Shown here one piece after another: positions 33,689 through 42,155 of a stretch of DNA of 64,000 nt. Below the pieces are notes generated by a model. The model saw only the letters and a list, made by a program, of their open reading frames with translations. It made no database searches and was not told the DNA's origin. The position numbers and the translations under genes are program-made. Numbering within the stretch: the first letter of the stretch is position 1; each line of letters opens with the position of its first letter. Origin of the DNA: Propioniciclava soli (GTDB lineage: Bacteria; Actinomycetota; Actinomycetes; Propionibacteriales; Propionibacteriaceae); the NCBI RefSeq assembly GCF_014858005.1, contig NZ_JACYOT010000006.1, forward strand, positions 310,001 through 374,000. Direction: 5' to 3'.

Positions 33689-34861
33689 GTGCCGGTCATC
33701 GCCCACGTCGACATGGACGCCTTCTACGTCGAGGTGGCCCTGCGCGAACGTCCCGAGCTGCGCGGGCGTCCGGTGTGGGTGGGCGGGGCCAGCCGCGGGG
33801 TGGTGTTGTCGGCGTCCTACGAGGCGCGGGCGTACGGGGTGGAGGGGGGCATGTCGTCCACGCGCGCGCGCCGGTTGTGCCCGGATGCGGTCGCGATCCG
33901 GCCCGACTACGACGCCTACGAGGAGGTCTCCGACGGGGTCTTCGCGATCTTCGCCTCGATCACGCCGACCGTCGAGAGGGTCAGCCTCGACGAGGCGTTC
34001 CTCGACCTGACGGGCACCGGCCGGCTGCTGGGGGGGCCGGTCGAGGTGGGCGAGCTGATCCGGGCGATGGTCGCCGACGAGCAGGGCGTGCCGTGTTCGG
34101 TGGGGATCGCGCCCACCAAGCTCATCGCGAAGATGGGCTCGAACGCGGCCAAGCCGAACGGGCTCGTGCAGGTGCAGCCGGGGGAGGTGGTGAGCTTCCT
34201 GCACCCCCAGCCGGTCGAGAAGATCTGGGGGGTGGGCCCGGCCATGACCGCGTCCCTGCACAAGCTCGGCCTCACCACGATCGGCCAGGTGGCGCACACG
34301 CCGAAGTCGACGCTGCAGCGCGCCCTCGGGGCGCGGGCCGGCGCCGAGCTGTGGGAGCTGGCCTGGGGCATCGACGGTCGCCGTGTGGTCGCCACCCCGG
34401 CCGACCGCAGCGTCGGCAACCAGGAGACCTTCGACCGTGACACCGACGACCCCGCCGTCATCGCCACCGAGCTGTTGCGGATCAGCGCGCGGGTGGCCTC
34501 CCGGATGCGTCGGGCGGGTCTGATGGGCAGGACGGTGACCCTCACGCTCCGTTTCGCGGATTTCCGCACGGTGCAGAAATCGCTGACCCTGGCGGCGCCC
34601 ACCGACGGAACCGACGCCCTCCACGCGGCGGCGCTCCGGCTCTGGGCGGCCTTTCGGCTGGAGCGGCCGCGGATCCGGCGGGTCGGCGTCCGGGTCGAGG
34701 GTTTGGTCGAGGCGGGTCAGGTCGCCACCCAACCCGCTCTTGACGAGCCCGAACACGGCTGGCGCGATGCGGAACGGGCCGCGGACGCCGTCGTGGCGCG
34801 CTTCGGCCCGCACGCGCTGGTCCGGGCGGCGCTCACCGGCCCGAAACGCGGTTCCGTTTGA
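33689..34861 (+). CDS. dinB: Y-family DNA polymerase IV (DinB)
   Basis: 390 residues. Translesion polymerase with motif I HVDMDAFYVEVAL (first Asp), SLDEAFLDLTG (Asp-Glu pair) near residue 105, IAPTKLIAKMGSNAAKPNG, and the HhH WGVGPAMTASLHKLGL near 185. The little-finger domain (ETFDRDTDD.. VTLTLRFADFRTVQKS) is complete. No obvious extra ImuB-like C-terminal domain is present. GAGGAGG precedes GTG 33689. It starts 83 bases after dnaE2; the gap has TACCAT as possible separate -10 box and only half of a LexA site, so co-transcription with dnaE2 is likely but not certain. Confidence 0.93.
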   Translation: MPVIAHVDMDAFYVEVALRERPELRGRPVWVGGASRGVVLSASYEARAYGVEGGMSSTRARRLCPDAVAIRPDYDAYEEVSDGVFAIFASITPTVERVSLDEAFLDLTGTGRLLGGPVEVGELIRAMVADEQGVPCSVGIAPTKLIAKMGSNAAKPNGLVQVQPGEVVSFLHPQPVEKIWGVGPAMTASLHKLGLTTIGQVAHTPKSTLQRALGARAGAELWELAWGIDGRRVVATPADRSVGNQETFDRDTDDPAVIATELLRISARVASRMRRAGLMGRTVTLTLRFADFRTVQKSLTLAAPTDGTDALHAAALRLWAAFRLERPRIRRVGVRVEGLVEAGQVATQPALDEPEHGWRDAERAADAVVARFGPHALVRAALTGPKRGSV

Positions 34862-34874
34862 CGCCGCCGAGGCC

Positions 34875-34880
34875 TACACT
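34875..34880 (+). promoter_or_regulatory. -10 box TACACT of the DUF3040 gene
   Basis: It lies 68 bases before ATG 34943 in the short gap after dinB. Confidence 0.35.
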
Positions 34881-34942
34881 GGGCGTCACTGCGGAGCCCG
34901 CCACGGAGGTTCATCGCAGAGCCGACCAAGGAGGGAGGCGAC

Positions 34943-35287
34943 ATGGCACTGTCCGAGAAGGAGCAGCGGCTCCTCGAGCAACTCGAAGCAGCCCTCGCCG
35001 CGGAGGACCCCAAGTTCGCCAGCACGCTACGGGGTTCGTCCCACCGCACCCTGCACCGCCGCCGGGCCGCGCTCGCCGGTCTGGGCTTCCTCGCCGGCGT
35101 GGCCGCCCTCGTCGCGGGCATGCAGGTCGCCTGGTGGCTCAGCGTCCTGGGGTTCATCGTCATGTTCGTCTTCACCATCGTCGCGCTGAGCGCGTGGCGT
35201 CACGTCGACACCGGCGGCCGTCACGAGGGCATCCGGCCCGACAAGGCGTTCACCGACCGGCCGCAGCGCCCCGACGACCGCTTCTGA
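34943..35287 (+). CDS. DUF3040 membrane protein
   Basis: 114 residues. N-terminal MALSEKEQRLLEQLEAALAAEDPKFASTLRG is the DUF3040 signature, followed by two membrane helices (ALAGLGFLAGVAALVAGMQVA and WLSVLGFIVMFVFTIVALSAW) and a polar tail. Members occur just upstream of mraZ in many actinobacteria (Rv2169c in mycobacteria). AAGGAGGGAGG precedes the ATG. A strong terminator follows. Confidence 0.88.
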   Translation: MALSEKEQRLLEQLEAALAAEDPKFASTLRGSSHRTLHRRRAALAGLGFLAGVAALVAGMQVAWWLSVLGFIVMFVFTIVALSAWRHVDTGGRHEGIRPDKAFTDRPQRPDDRF

Positions 35288-35323
35288 TCCCCACCTGAAT
35301 CACTCCCCCCACACAACCACAAG

Positions 35324-35347
35324 GGGCGGCCCCGGAGCGGGCCGCCC
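35324..35347 (+). terminator. Rho-independent-type terminator after DUF3040
   Basis: GGGCGGCCC and GGGCCGCCC (9 bp, perfect) with loop CGGAGC, followed by TTCGTTCGTC. It closes the dnaE2-dinB-DUF3040 region and faces the minus-strand transglutaminase gene. Confidence 0.75.
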
Positions 35348-35387
35348 TTCGTTCGTCTCCGCGCCACCGCGCCGCCGCGCCGCCCAC

Positions 35388-35417
35388 GTTCCCGCTCGCC
35401 ATGTTCCCGCTCGCCAT
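35388..35417. repeat. 15-bp tandem duplication in the convergent gap
   Basis: GTTCCCGCTCGCCAT is present twice, head to tail, followed by a third partial copy (GCTCACGTTCCC). It is non-coding and ends 38 bases before the transglutaminase stop. Confidence 0.75.
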
Positions 35418-35454
35418 GCTCACGTTCCCTGTGTTTGCGCGGCGCGCGTCCTCA

Positions 35455-37560
35455 TCAGGCGCCCCCGCTGCGACCGCCTCGTTGCCGGGCCAGGGCGGTG
35501 AGCACGAGCTGCACCTCCTCGGCCCACGATCCGGAGCCGTCATAGACGCCCGGCACGTCGAACAGCGCGCGTTCCGCGGCGACCGCCAGCCGCTCCAGGG
35601 CGGCGCTGGCGTCCGCATCACCCAGCCGATCCGCCAGGGCCGCCGCCGCGAACCGGGGTGACCCGGCCGGCCAGGGGAGCGCCGCGTCGGTGACGGACTC
35701 GCGCACCTCATCCCACGCGTCGAGGGTGTTGGTGCGGGCGTCGCCGGTGCCCGCGAGCCGTCGGCGGCGCCGCCGGACGCGCAGCGCCCGGGGCGCGGCC
35801 AGCGCCAGGGCAGCGATCGCGAGCACCAGCCCCAGCAGCCACCAGACTCCGACGTCCGCCCCGGCTCCCTGGCCCGGCACGGGCGCCGCGGTGGGCTGCG
35901 GCGTCGCCGCGGCCGTCGGGGTGGGCGTCGGCGTCGGAGCACCAGCGGGCGTGGGCACGGCGGTGGGCGTCGCGGACGGGCTGACGCTCGGATCGGGCAC
36001 GTTCGAGCCGCCGCGCGCCGGGGTGGGTTCGAACGCCACCCACCCGTAGCCGTCCAGCCACAGTTCGGGCCAGGTGTGCAGGTCGCGCGCCGTCAACTCC
36101 CAGGCGCCGGTGTCCGGATCGTGCGTGCCGGGCACGAACCCGACCGCCAGCCGGCTGGGGATGCCGAGCTCCCGCGCGAGGATCGCCATGGCGCCCGCGA
36201 ACTGCTCGCAGTACCCGCTGCGCGAGTGGAACAGGAAGTCCTCGATGGTGGCGATGCCGTCGCCCGAGCCGGTGTCCGCGGCCAGGGAGTAGGTGAACGC
36301 GTCGGAGGTCAGCCACCGCTGGATCGCCAGGGCCTGGGCGCCCGCCGTCCGGGTGCCTTCGGTGACCGTGAGGGCGAGCTCGCGCACGTCGTCCGACACG
36401 ACGAGGGGAAGCTCGATCTGCTCCTGACGCCCGTCGTCCAGCGACGTCCCGGCCGTCGCGAGGAGCGCGTCGTCGGGCCGGACGTCGAGGCTGGTGACGG
36501 TGTAGCGCAGCCCCCGGGTCGCCGACGACCGGCCGGGCCCTTCCAGCGCCATCACGTCGAGGGTGTCGAGCGCGAACCCCCAGTCCCCCTCCGCGTCGAA
36601 CGACAGGGGGGCGTACGGGGCCGGCAGCCACTCGCTGGCGAAGTCGCCGATCTGCACCTCGGTGACCCGACGCGTCCCCGTCCCGGGTTGCACGCCGGGG
36701 GGCGCGGGCAGGCGTCCGGTGGCGACGCGCACGTCCTGCAGCCCGAAGCCCTGCGCGGTGAAGCGGGGCAGCGTCGCGAGCTTCAGGTAGGCACCGGTCG
36801 GCTGGTCGGTGGTGTAGGTGACCACCACGTCGTCGGAGCCCTGGGCGAGGTTGCGTTTCAGGTCGAGCGACGGGTCGGACATCTGCAGCGGCGCGCGGGC
36901 GCGCGGGGCCTCCAGGTCGGGCAGGGCGTCCGCCACGGCCCAGGTGGCGACCAGGGCGCCGGCCGTCACCACGGCGGCGGACGCCGTCGCCGCCCCCCAC
37001 TGCCCCGCGGGCAGGCCGTCGCCGGACGGCAGGGCAGCGAGCAGCACGACGACGAGCCCGACGGCGAAGAGGGCGAACTCGGAGAACAGCATCGCGGTTC
37101 CGAGGCCGACCGCGACGACGGCGTACAGCGCGAGCAGCGGCACGGCGACCCCGGCGGGTCGGTTCACCACGCACGCGATCCAGTCGGCGGCGAGCGCGAT
37201 CAACGCCACGAGGGCGCAGAGCAGGAACATCACGCCCGCATGGGGGGGCAGCGGCGCCGAGCCCGTGGTGATCGCGGTGACGCCCCCGGTGGCGAGGCCG
37301 GCCACCCCCAGGGCGCGCGCGGCTCCGAACCGCAACGCCACGCCGAGCACCACCGTGGCCGCGACCACGGCGGTCTGGAGGGGCAGGGCGAGGGCCGGGG
37401 AGAGGCGCAGGGCGCGGGTCACCCAGCCGCTCACCCCGGTGACGGCGATGACGACGACGCCCCACAGCAGGGTCTCGGTGTCCCGGGTGATCTGCTGCCA
37501 CGACCAGAGCTGGAGGGCCAGCGCGAGCCCGACGGCCAGGGGGAGGCGTACCGTCGGCAT
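35455..37560 (-). CDS. Transglutaminase-like membrane protein (DUF3488/TgpA type)
   Basis: 701 residues. About six N-terminal membrane helices form the DUF3488 region; then an extracytoplasmic transglutaminase core with Cys in RSGYCEQFAGAMAILARELGIPSR near residue 440, His in DLHTWPELWLDGYGW near 487 and the following Asp; then a Thr/Pro-rich linker, one more helix (WWLLGLVLAIAALALAAP) and a cytoplasmic DUF4129-like tail. Role in the envelope is probable, substrate unknown. ATG overlaps the DUF58 stop by one base, making a MoxR-DUF58-transglutaminase operon. Confidence 0.88.
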   Translation of the reverse strand: MPTVRLPLAVGLALALQLWSWQQITRDTETLLWGVVVIAVTGVSGWVTRALRLSPALALPLQTAVVAATVVLGVALRFGAARALGVAGLATGGVTAITTGSAPLPPHAGVMFLLCALVALIALAADWIACVVNRPAGVAVPLLALYAVVAVGLGTAMLFSEFALFAVGLVVVLLAALPSGDGLPAGQWGAATASAAVVTAGALVATWAVADALPDLEAPRARAPLQMSDPSLDLKRNLAQGSDDVVVTYTTDQPTGAYLKLATLPRFTAQGFGLQDVRVATGRLPAPPGVQPGTGTRRVTEVQIGDFASEWLPAPYAPLSFDAEGDWGFALDTLDVMALEGPGRSSATRGLRYTVTSLDVRPDDALLATAGTSLDDGRQEQIELPLVVSDDVRELALTVTEGTRTAGAQALAIQRWLTSDAFTYSLAADTGSGDGIATIEDFLFHSRSGYCEQFAGAMAILARELGIPSRLAVGFVPGTHDPDTGAWELTARDLHTWPELWLDGYGWVAFEPTPARGGSNVPDPSVSPSATPTAVPTPAGAPTPTPTPTAAATPQPTAAPVPGQGAGADVGVWWLLGLVLAIAALALAAPRALRVRRRRRRLAGTGDARTNTLDAWDEVRESVTDAALPWPAGSPRFAAAALADRLGDADASAALERLAVAAERALFDVPGVYDGSGSWAEEVQLVLTALARQRGGRSGGA

Positions 37561-38786
37561 CAGCGCCTCGCCCCCGCCCCGGCGCGGTCCGGCAGCCAGG
37601 CCGCGGCGAGGTCCCCGTCGGGCGTGGTCGTGCGGACGTCCCAGTCGTGCCGCTCCAGGGCCGCACGGTGGTGGTCGAACTCGTTCCGGTGGGCCTCCGC
37701 GGGCGCGATCACGAGCGCGATGCGGGCGCATCGCGAGGCGGGCAGCCCGGCGAGCAGGTCGACACTCGACGCGTCCAGCCGGCCGAGCAGCGCGACGAGG
37801 ACGCCGTCACCGCGGCGGTGGAGGGCCTCGGTGGCGGCGCGCAGGTCCTCCACGCCGGTCACGTCCACGTCCACCAGCGGCTCCAACCACCGCGCCGCCG
37901 CGACGGCGGGGTCGCTCCCGGCCTCGTGGACGTCCCCGGCCGCGTCCACCAGGCCGAGCGCGTAGGACTCCTCGAGCAGCCGCTCGCCGACGGAGGCGGC
38001 GGCGTCCACCAGCCACTCGAAGGTGGGCCGGGTGTCGCCCGCCGGGGCGTGGACGCCGGCGCGCGAGTCCAGCAACAGCCAGGCGGCGGGGTCCCAGGCC
38101 GCCTCCTCGCGGCGGACCATGAGCTCACCCGTGCGCGCGGTGGTGCGCCAGTCGATGCGGCGCACGTCGTCGCCGGGGTGGTAGTCCCGCACGGTGGCGT
38201 CGTCGGGCCCGATCTGTGCGCTCCGGGGCAGGGGCGTCTCGCCCGTCTCACCGATCACGCCGAGCCCGGCGTGCGGCAGGGGGTGGACGCGCGGCGTCAC
38301 GACGACCTCGGTGGCGAGGCCGGCGGTGCGGGAGAACGTCCAGAACCCCAGGACGTCCCCGGTGCGCACCGTGAGCCGCGCGAGCGGGTGGCGCCCGCGT
38401 CGCCGGGGCTGGATCGGGTAGGCGGCGTGGGTCGTGGCGCCCTGGTGCCGGGCGTCCAGCCGGATCAGGTGGGGGGCGCCCAGGAGGGGCCCCGGGTCGT
38501 CCCAGGCGGTCGCGTCCACGCCGAAGCCCGGGCGGGTGGCGGTGAAGCGGAGGCGGACGCGCGCGGTGTCACCGACCGGGGTCACCACCGGTGACACGGA
38601 GCGCTCGACCCGGAAGCTCGGCCGCGTGACCAGCGAGCTCAGCAGCGCGACGAGCGGCAGGGCGATGAAGAAGACCGCGGGCCAGAGCAGGTCATCCTGC
38701 CCCGTCCCCCACGCAGCGCCGGCCACCGTGGCGCCCAGCACGAGGGAGCCGAGGGCGCGGGAGGTCGGCCGCGGGAGCGCACGCAC
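37560..38786 (-). CDS. DUF58 domain protein
   Basis: 408 residues: two N-terminal membrane helices, a beta-rich region, then the DUF58 core with VRDYHPGDDVRRIDWRTTAR near residue 200 and WLLLDSRAG near 240, related to von Willebrand A folds. Works as partner of MoxR AAA+ ATPases in an assembly or chaperone role that is still poorly defined. GTG start six bases after the MoxR stop. Confidence 0.9.
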   Translation of the reverse strand: MRALPRPTSRALGSLVLGATVAGAAWGTGQDDLLWPAVFFIALPLVALLSSLVTRPSFRVERSVSPVVTPVGDTARVRLRFTATRPGFGVDATAWDDPGPLLGAPHLIRLDARHQGATTHAAYPIQPRRRGRHPLARLTVRTGDVLGFWTFSRTAGLATEVVVTPRVHPLPHAGLGVIGETGETPLPRSAQIGPDDATVRDYHPGDDVRRIDWRTTARTGELMVRREEAAWDPAAWLLLDSRAGVHAPAGDTRPTFEWLVDAAASVGERLLEESYALGLVDAAGDVHEAGSDPAVAAARWLEPLVDVDVTGVEDLRAATEALHRRGDGVLVALLGRLDASSVDLLAGLPASRCARIALVIAPAEAHRNEFDHHRAALERHDWDVRTTTPDGDLAAAWLPDRAGAGARR

Positions 38787-38792
38787 GGGGCC

Positions 38793-39758
38793 TCAGGTGC
38801 GCCGGGGGGCGGGGATCGAACGGACGATCTCGGCGACCACCTGGGCGGCGGACCCCTCCGTCGCCTGTGCCCGGTAGTGCACCAGGACGCGGTGGCCGAG
38901 CACGGCGCCGGCGAGGGAGGAGACGTCCTCGGGGATCAGGAAGCCACGGCCCCGCATCGCTGCGCGGGCGCGTCCGGCCCGGAGCAGCTGCAGCGACGAG
39001 CGGGGGGAGGCGCCGAGGCGCAGGGCGGCGTGGGTGCGGGTGGCCGCGACCATGTCCACCACGTACGCCTTGAGGGCCGGATGGACGTAGACGCGGCGGA
39101 CGACCTCGCGCGCCGCGAGCACCTCCGCCCCGTCGGTGACGGCGATGAGGTCGTCGAGCGGGTTGGCCGCGCCGTGGTGGTCGAGCATGGCCAGCTCGGC
39201 CTCGCGAGAGGGGTAGCCCATCGACACGCAGGCCATGAAGCGGTCGCGTTGCGCCTCCGGCAGGGGATAGGTGCCCTGCATCTCGATCGGGTTCTGGGTG
39301 GCGAACACCATGAACGGCTCGGGCAGGGCGTGGGTGGTGCCGTCCACCGAGACGTGGTGCTCCTCCATCGCCTCCAGCAGCGCCGACTGCGTCTTCGGCG
39401 AGGCGCGGTTGATCTCGTCGCCGATGACGACGTTGGCGAACACCCCGCCCGGCTTGAAATCGAACGCGCGGCTCTGGGGGTTGAACACCGCCACGCCGGT
39501 GATGTCGCCGGGCAGCAGGTCGGGGGTGAACTGGATGCGCCGCACCGAGCCGTCGATGGAGCAGGCCAACGCCCGCGCGAGCATGGTCTTGCCGACCCCG
39601 GGGACGTCCTCGATGAGCAGGTGCCCGCCGGCCAGCAGCACCACCAGGGCCATCTCGACGGTCTCCGGCTTGCCCTCGATCACGGCGCCCACGTTGGCGG
39701 TGAGCCGATCGGCCAGGGCGGCGGCCCCCGAGACGTCGACGGAGAGCGGGTTCGTCAC
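38793..39758 (-). CDS. MoxR-family AAA+ ATPase
   Basis: 321 residues: Walker A EDVPGVGKTMLARALA near 48-60, Walker B GVFANVVIGDEINRASPKTQSALLEAMEE near 105, sensor 1 FATQNPIEMQGTYPLPEAQRDRF (ATQNP) near 150, and sensor 2 toward the end. Acts as a chaperone-like ATPase on partner vWA/DUF58 proteins. GTG 39758 is chosen over GTG 39767: TAGGGT (39766-39771) lies seven bases before it and would overlap the longer frame. Confidence 0.93.
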   Translation of the reverse strand: MTNPLSVDVSGAAALADRLTANVGAVIEGKPETVEMALVVLLAGGHLLIEDVPGVGKTMLARALACSIDGSVRRIQFTPDLLPGDITGVAVFNPQSRAFDFKPGGVFANVVIGDEINRASPKTQSALLEAMEEHHVSVDGTTHALPEPFMVFATQNPIEMQGTYPLPEAQRDRFMACVSMGYPSREAELAMLDHHGAANPLDDLIAVTDGAEVLAAREVVRRVYVHPALKAYVVDMVAATRTHAALRLGASPRSSLQLLRAGRARAAMRGRGFLIPEDVSSLAGAVLGHRVLVHYRAQATEGSAAQVVAEIVRSIPAPRRT

Positions 39759-39765
39759 GGCGCCC

Positions 39766-39771
39766 ACCCTA
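39766..39771 (-). promoter_or_regulatory. -10 box TAGGGT of the MoxR operon
   Basis: Seven bases before GTG 39758 and no ribosome binding site; leaderless layout. The 247-base gap to mraZ also holds a TCGACCC/GGGTCGA dyad near 39786-39803. Confidence 0.5.
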
Positions 39772-39938
39772 GCGGGCGATCCTCGACCCGGCGGGGTCGA
39801 CGATCACGGCCCTTCCCCGACTCCCTCCACATCCATCCACCTCTCCGCCCCGGGAGGGTCCTGAACCGATTCATCGCCCGCCCGTGGCGGCGATCGGGGA
39901 GGTGCGCGGACGTCGAGACCCGCGGGGGATTGAAAGAA

Positions 39939-39982
39939 GTGGAGGAATGTGGGTAAATGTGGAGGTAAGTGGAGGACTTGGG
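39939..39982 (+). promoter_or_regulatory. MraZ operator: five direct repeats at 10-bp spacing
   Basis: GTGG begins at 39939, 39949, 39959 and 39969, and TGGG at 39979, i.e. one unit per helical turn (GTGGAGGAAT, GTGGGTAAAT, GTGGAGGTAA, GTGGAGGACT, TGGGAAGG). This matches the way the ring-shaped MraZ octamer contacts several spaced GTGG/TGGG boxes ahead of its own operon. It lies 24-67 bases before the mraZ ATG. Confidence 0.75.
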
Positions 39983-40005
39983 AAGGCCGAGGGGAAGGGG
40001 CGCCG

Positions 40006-40443
40006 ATGTTCTTGGGCACCCACACCCCGAAGCTGGACGAGAAGGGCCGCTTCGTCCTCCCCGCACGATTCCGCGACGAACTGGCAGGAGGGCTGATCAT
40101 CGCCAAGGGTCAGGAGCGCTGCCTGTCGATCTTCACGCCGGCGGAGTTCGCGCGGCAGGCGGAGGTCGCCCTGACGGGCTCCCCGACGGTCCGCGACATC
40201 CGGGACTTCCAGCGCACGTTCGCGGCGGGGGCGTCCGAGGAGACGCCGGACAAGCAGGGTCGCGTCACGGTGCCGCCGCTGCTGCGGGCCTATGCGGGGC
40301 TCGACAAGGACATCGCGGTCATCGGCGCGTTCAACCGCATCGAGCTCTGGGATCTCGGGGCCTGGCAGGCCTATGAGACCGCGCAGGACGAGAAGTTCAG
40401 CTCGCTGGACGCCGAGATCACGCAGGCGCCGGCCGGAGGGTGA
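40006..40443 (+). CDS. mraZ: Transcriptional regulator MraZ
   Basis: 145 residues with two SpoVT-AbrB-like halves: FLGTHTPKLDEKGRFVLPARFRDEL and EETPDKQGRVTVPPLLRAYAGL, the paired DxKGR motifs that bind DNA. It represses the dcw operon, including itself. ATG 40006 is placed after GGGGAAGGGG; upstream in-frame GTG codons lie within the operator repeats and are rejected. Confidence 0.95.
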   Translation: MFLGTHTPKLDEKGRFVLPARFRDELAGGLIIAKGQERCLSIFTPAEFARQAEVALTGSPTVRDIRDFQRTFAAGASEETPDKQGRVTVPPLLRAYAGLDKDIAVIGAFNRIELWDLGAWQAYETAQDEKFSSLDAEITQAPAGG

Positions 40444-40545
40444 GGCTTCGACCCGGGACGACTCCCTGACACCACTTCCCCGGTGGCAGGCGGTCGCTCC
40501 GGATCGAAACCCCGTTCCCCGGACGGAGGAGAAAGGAGCGAGACG

Positions 40546-41505
40546 ATGCAGGCAGCGCACCAGGGCCACGTGCCCGTGATGCTCGACCGCATCGTCGCGC
40601 TGCTCGCCCCGGCGCTGGCCTCCGGCGGCACCTACGTCGACGGCACCCTCGGCCTGGCCGGTCACGCCGTGGCGGTGCTGGACGCCTGCCCGCAGGCCCG
40701 GCTCGTGGGCATCGACCGCGACCCGGACGCCCTCGAGGTCGCCGGTGAGCGGCTCGCCCGGTTCGGCGACCGCGTCACGCTGGTTCGCGCCGTCTACGAC
40801 GAGCTTCCCGACGTGCTGGATGACCTCGGCACCCCTCGCGTCGAGGCGATCCTGGCCGACCTCGGGCTCAGCTCCCTGCAGATCGACCGCGCCGACCGCG
40901 GTTTCGCCTACGCGGTGGACGCCCCCCTCGACATGCGCATGGGGCAGGGCGAGGGGCTGAGTGCCGCCGACGTCGTCAACACCTACGACGCCGCCGCGCT
41001 CACCCGCATCCTGCGCACCTACGGCGAGGAGCGCTTCGCCGACCGCATCGCCCGCCGCATCGTCACCGCCCGGGCCGAGGAGCCCTTCACCACGAGCGCC
41101 CGCCTGGTACAGGTGCTGTCGGACGCCATCCCCGCTGCGGCGCGGGCGTCCGGGGGCCACCCCGCCAAGCGGACGTTCCAGGCCCTGCGCATCGAGGTGA
41201 ACGGTGAACTGGACGCCCTCGCCGGCCTGCTGCCCGCGGCCCTGGCCGCCCTCGCGCCCGGCGGACGCCTCGCCGTCCTCGCCTACCACTCGCTGGAGGA
41301 CCGGCTGGTGAAGCAGTCCTTTGCGCACGCCACCACGGACACCGCCCCGCGCGGCCTGCCCGTGGTGCCGCCCGAGCACCGGGCCAAGTTCCGGCAGCTC
41401 ACCCGGGGTGCGGAGCGGCCCGATGCCGCCGAGTGCGCCACCAACCCGCGCGCAGCCTCCGCCCGGCTGCGGGCCACCGAACGTCTGAAGGAGGTGGCGG
41501 CATGA
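40546..41505 (+). CDS. rsmH: 16S rRNA (cytosine-1402-N4)-methyltransferase
   Basis: 319 residues, SAM-dependent methyltransferase of the ribosomal P site. [13 protein letters not shown] near the start, [16 protein letters not shown] (SAM loop), [29 protein letters not shown], and [18 protein letters not shown] near 248. AAAGGAG precedes ATG 40546. Its stop overlaps the next gene (ATGA). Confidence 0.96.
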   Translation: MQAAHQGHVPVMLDRIVALLAPALASGGTYVDGTLGLAGHAVAVLDACPQARLVGIDRDPDALEVAGERLARFGDRVTLVRAVYDELPDVLDDLGTPRVEAILADLGLSSLQIDRADRGFAYAVDAPLDMRMGQGEGLSAADVVNTYDAAALTRILRTYGEERFADRIARRIVTARAEEPFTTSARLVQVLSDAIPAAARASGGHPAKRTFQALRIEVNGELDALAGLLPAALAALAPGGRLAVLAYHSLEDRLVKQSFAHATTDTAPRGLPVVPPEHRAKFRQLTRGAERPDAAECATNPRAASARLRATERLKEVAA

Positions 41506-42155
41506 CCGTCAACCCGACCCCGCGCGCGACCACCCGCCAGAGCCCCGCGGCGCAGGAGCCCCGGCTGCGCGGTCTGCCCACGCGCACGCCGCGCATGGCG
41601 TCGCTGCCGTTCGGGCTGTTCATGGTGGCCCTGTTCGCCGGCGGCGCGGTGGGGCTGTTGTTCTTCATCACGACGTTGCAGAACCAGTCGTTCGAGGTGC
41701 GGCAGGCGCAGCGCGAGGCCACCGAGCTGGGCTACCGCGTGAGCGACCTCGAGGCGCAGCTCTACGCGGCCCAGGCCCCCCGCGAGCTTGCGCGGCGCGC
41801 CACCGAGCTCGGCATGGTGCCCAACCCCTACGGCGTCTTCATCGACCTCGAGACGGGCACCGTCGTCGGTGAGGCCACCCCCGTGTCCGGCGGGGAGATC
41901 CCCAGCCTCCGCGTCCTGCCCCCGCCCCCGCCCGAGCCGGAGGTGCCGCTCGAGGCGGCCCCCGTCGAGGGCCAGGCAGCCGAGGGTCTGCCCGCGCCGG
42001 CCGTCAGCCCGGACGCGGACGCCGCCACCCAGGACGCCGCCACCCAGGACGCCGCAGCGGATGTCGCCGGGGACGGCGCGTCGCCGGACGCCGCCGCCGG
42101 GGGTGTCGGTGACACTGGTGGTGACCAGACCACCACCGGAGAGGCCCAGCCGTGA
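41502..42155 (+). CDS. FtsL-like septum protein
   Basis: 217 residues, bitopic: basic cytoplasmic head, one membrane helix ([23 protein letters not shown], about 39-62), then a leucine-zipper-like coiled coil ([27 protein letters not shown]) and a long Pro/Ala/Asp-rich disordered tail unusual for FtsL. Position between rsmH and the septal PBP identifies it as the divisome FtsL counterpart. AGGAGG and ATGA overlap couple it to rsmH; its stop overlaps the PBP start (GTGA). Confidence 0.75.
   Translation: MTVNPTPRATTRQSPAAQEPRLRGLPTRTPRMASLPFGLFMVALFAGGAVGLLFFITTLQNQSFEVRQAQREATELGYRVSDLEAQLYAAQAPRELARRATELGMVPNPYGVFIDLETGTVVGEATPVSGGEIPSLRVLPPPPPEPEVPLEAAPVEGQAAEGLPAPAVSPDADAATQDAATQDAAADVAGDGASPDAAAGGVGDTGGDQTTTGEAQP

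Noticed and set aside
39772-40005. RNase P RNA or another structured RNA upstream of mraZ
   Set aside because: The gap is too short for rnpB and shows none of its conserved core; only small dyads and the MraZ repeats are seen.
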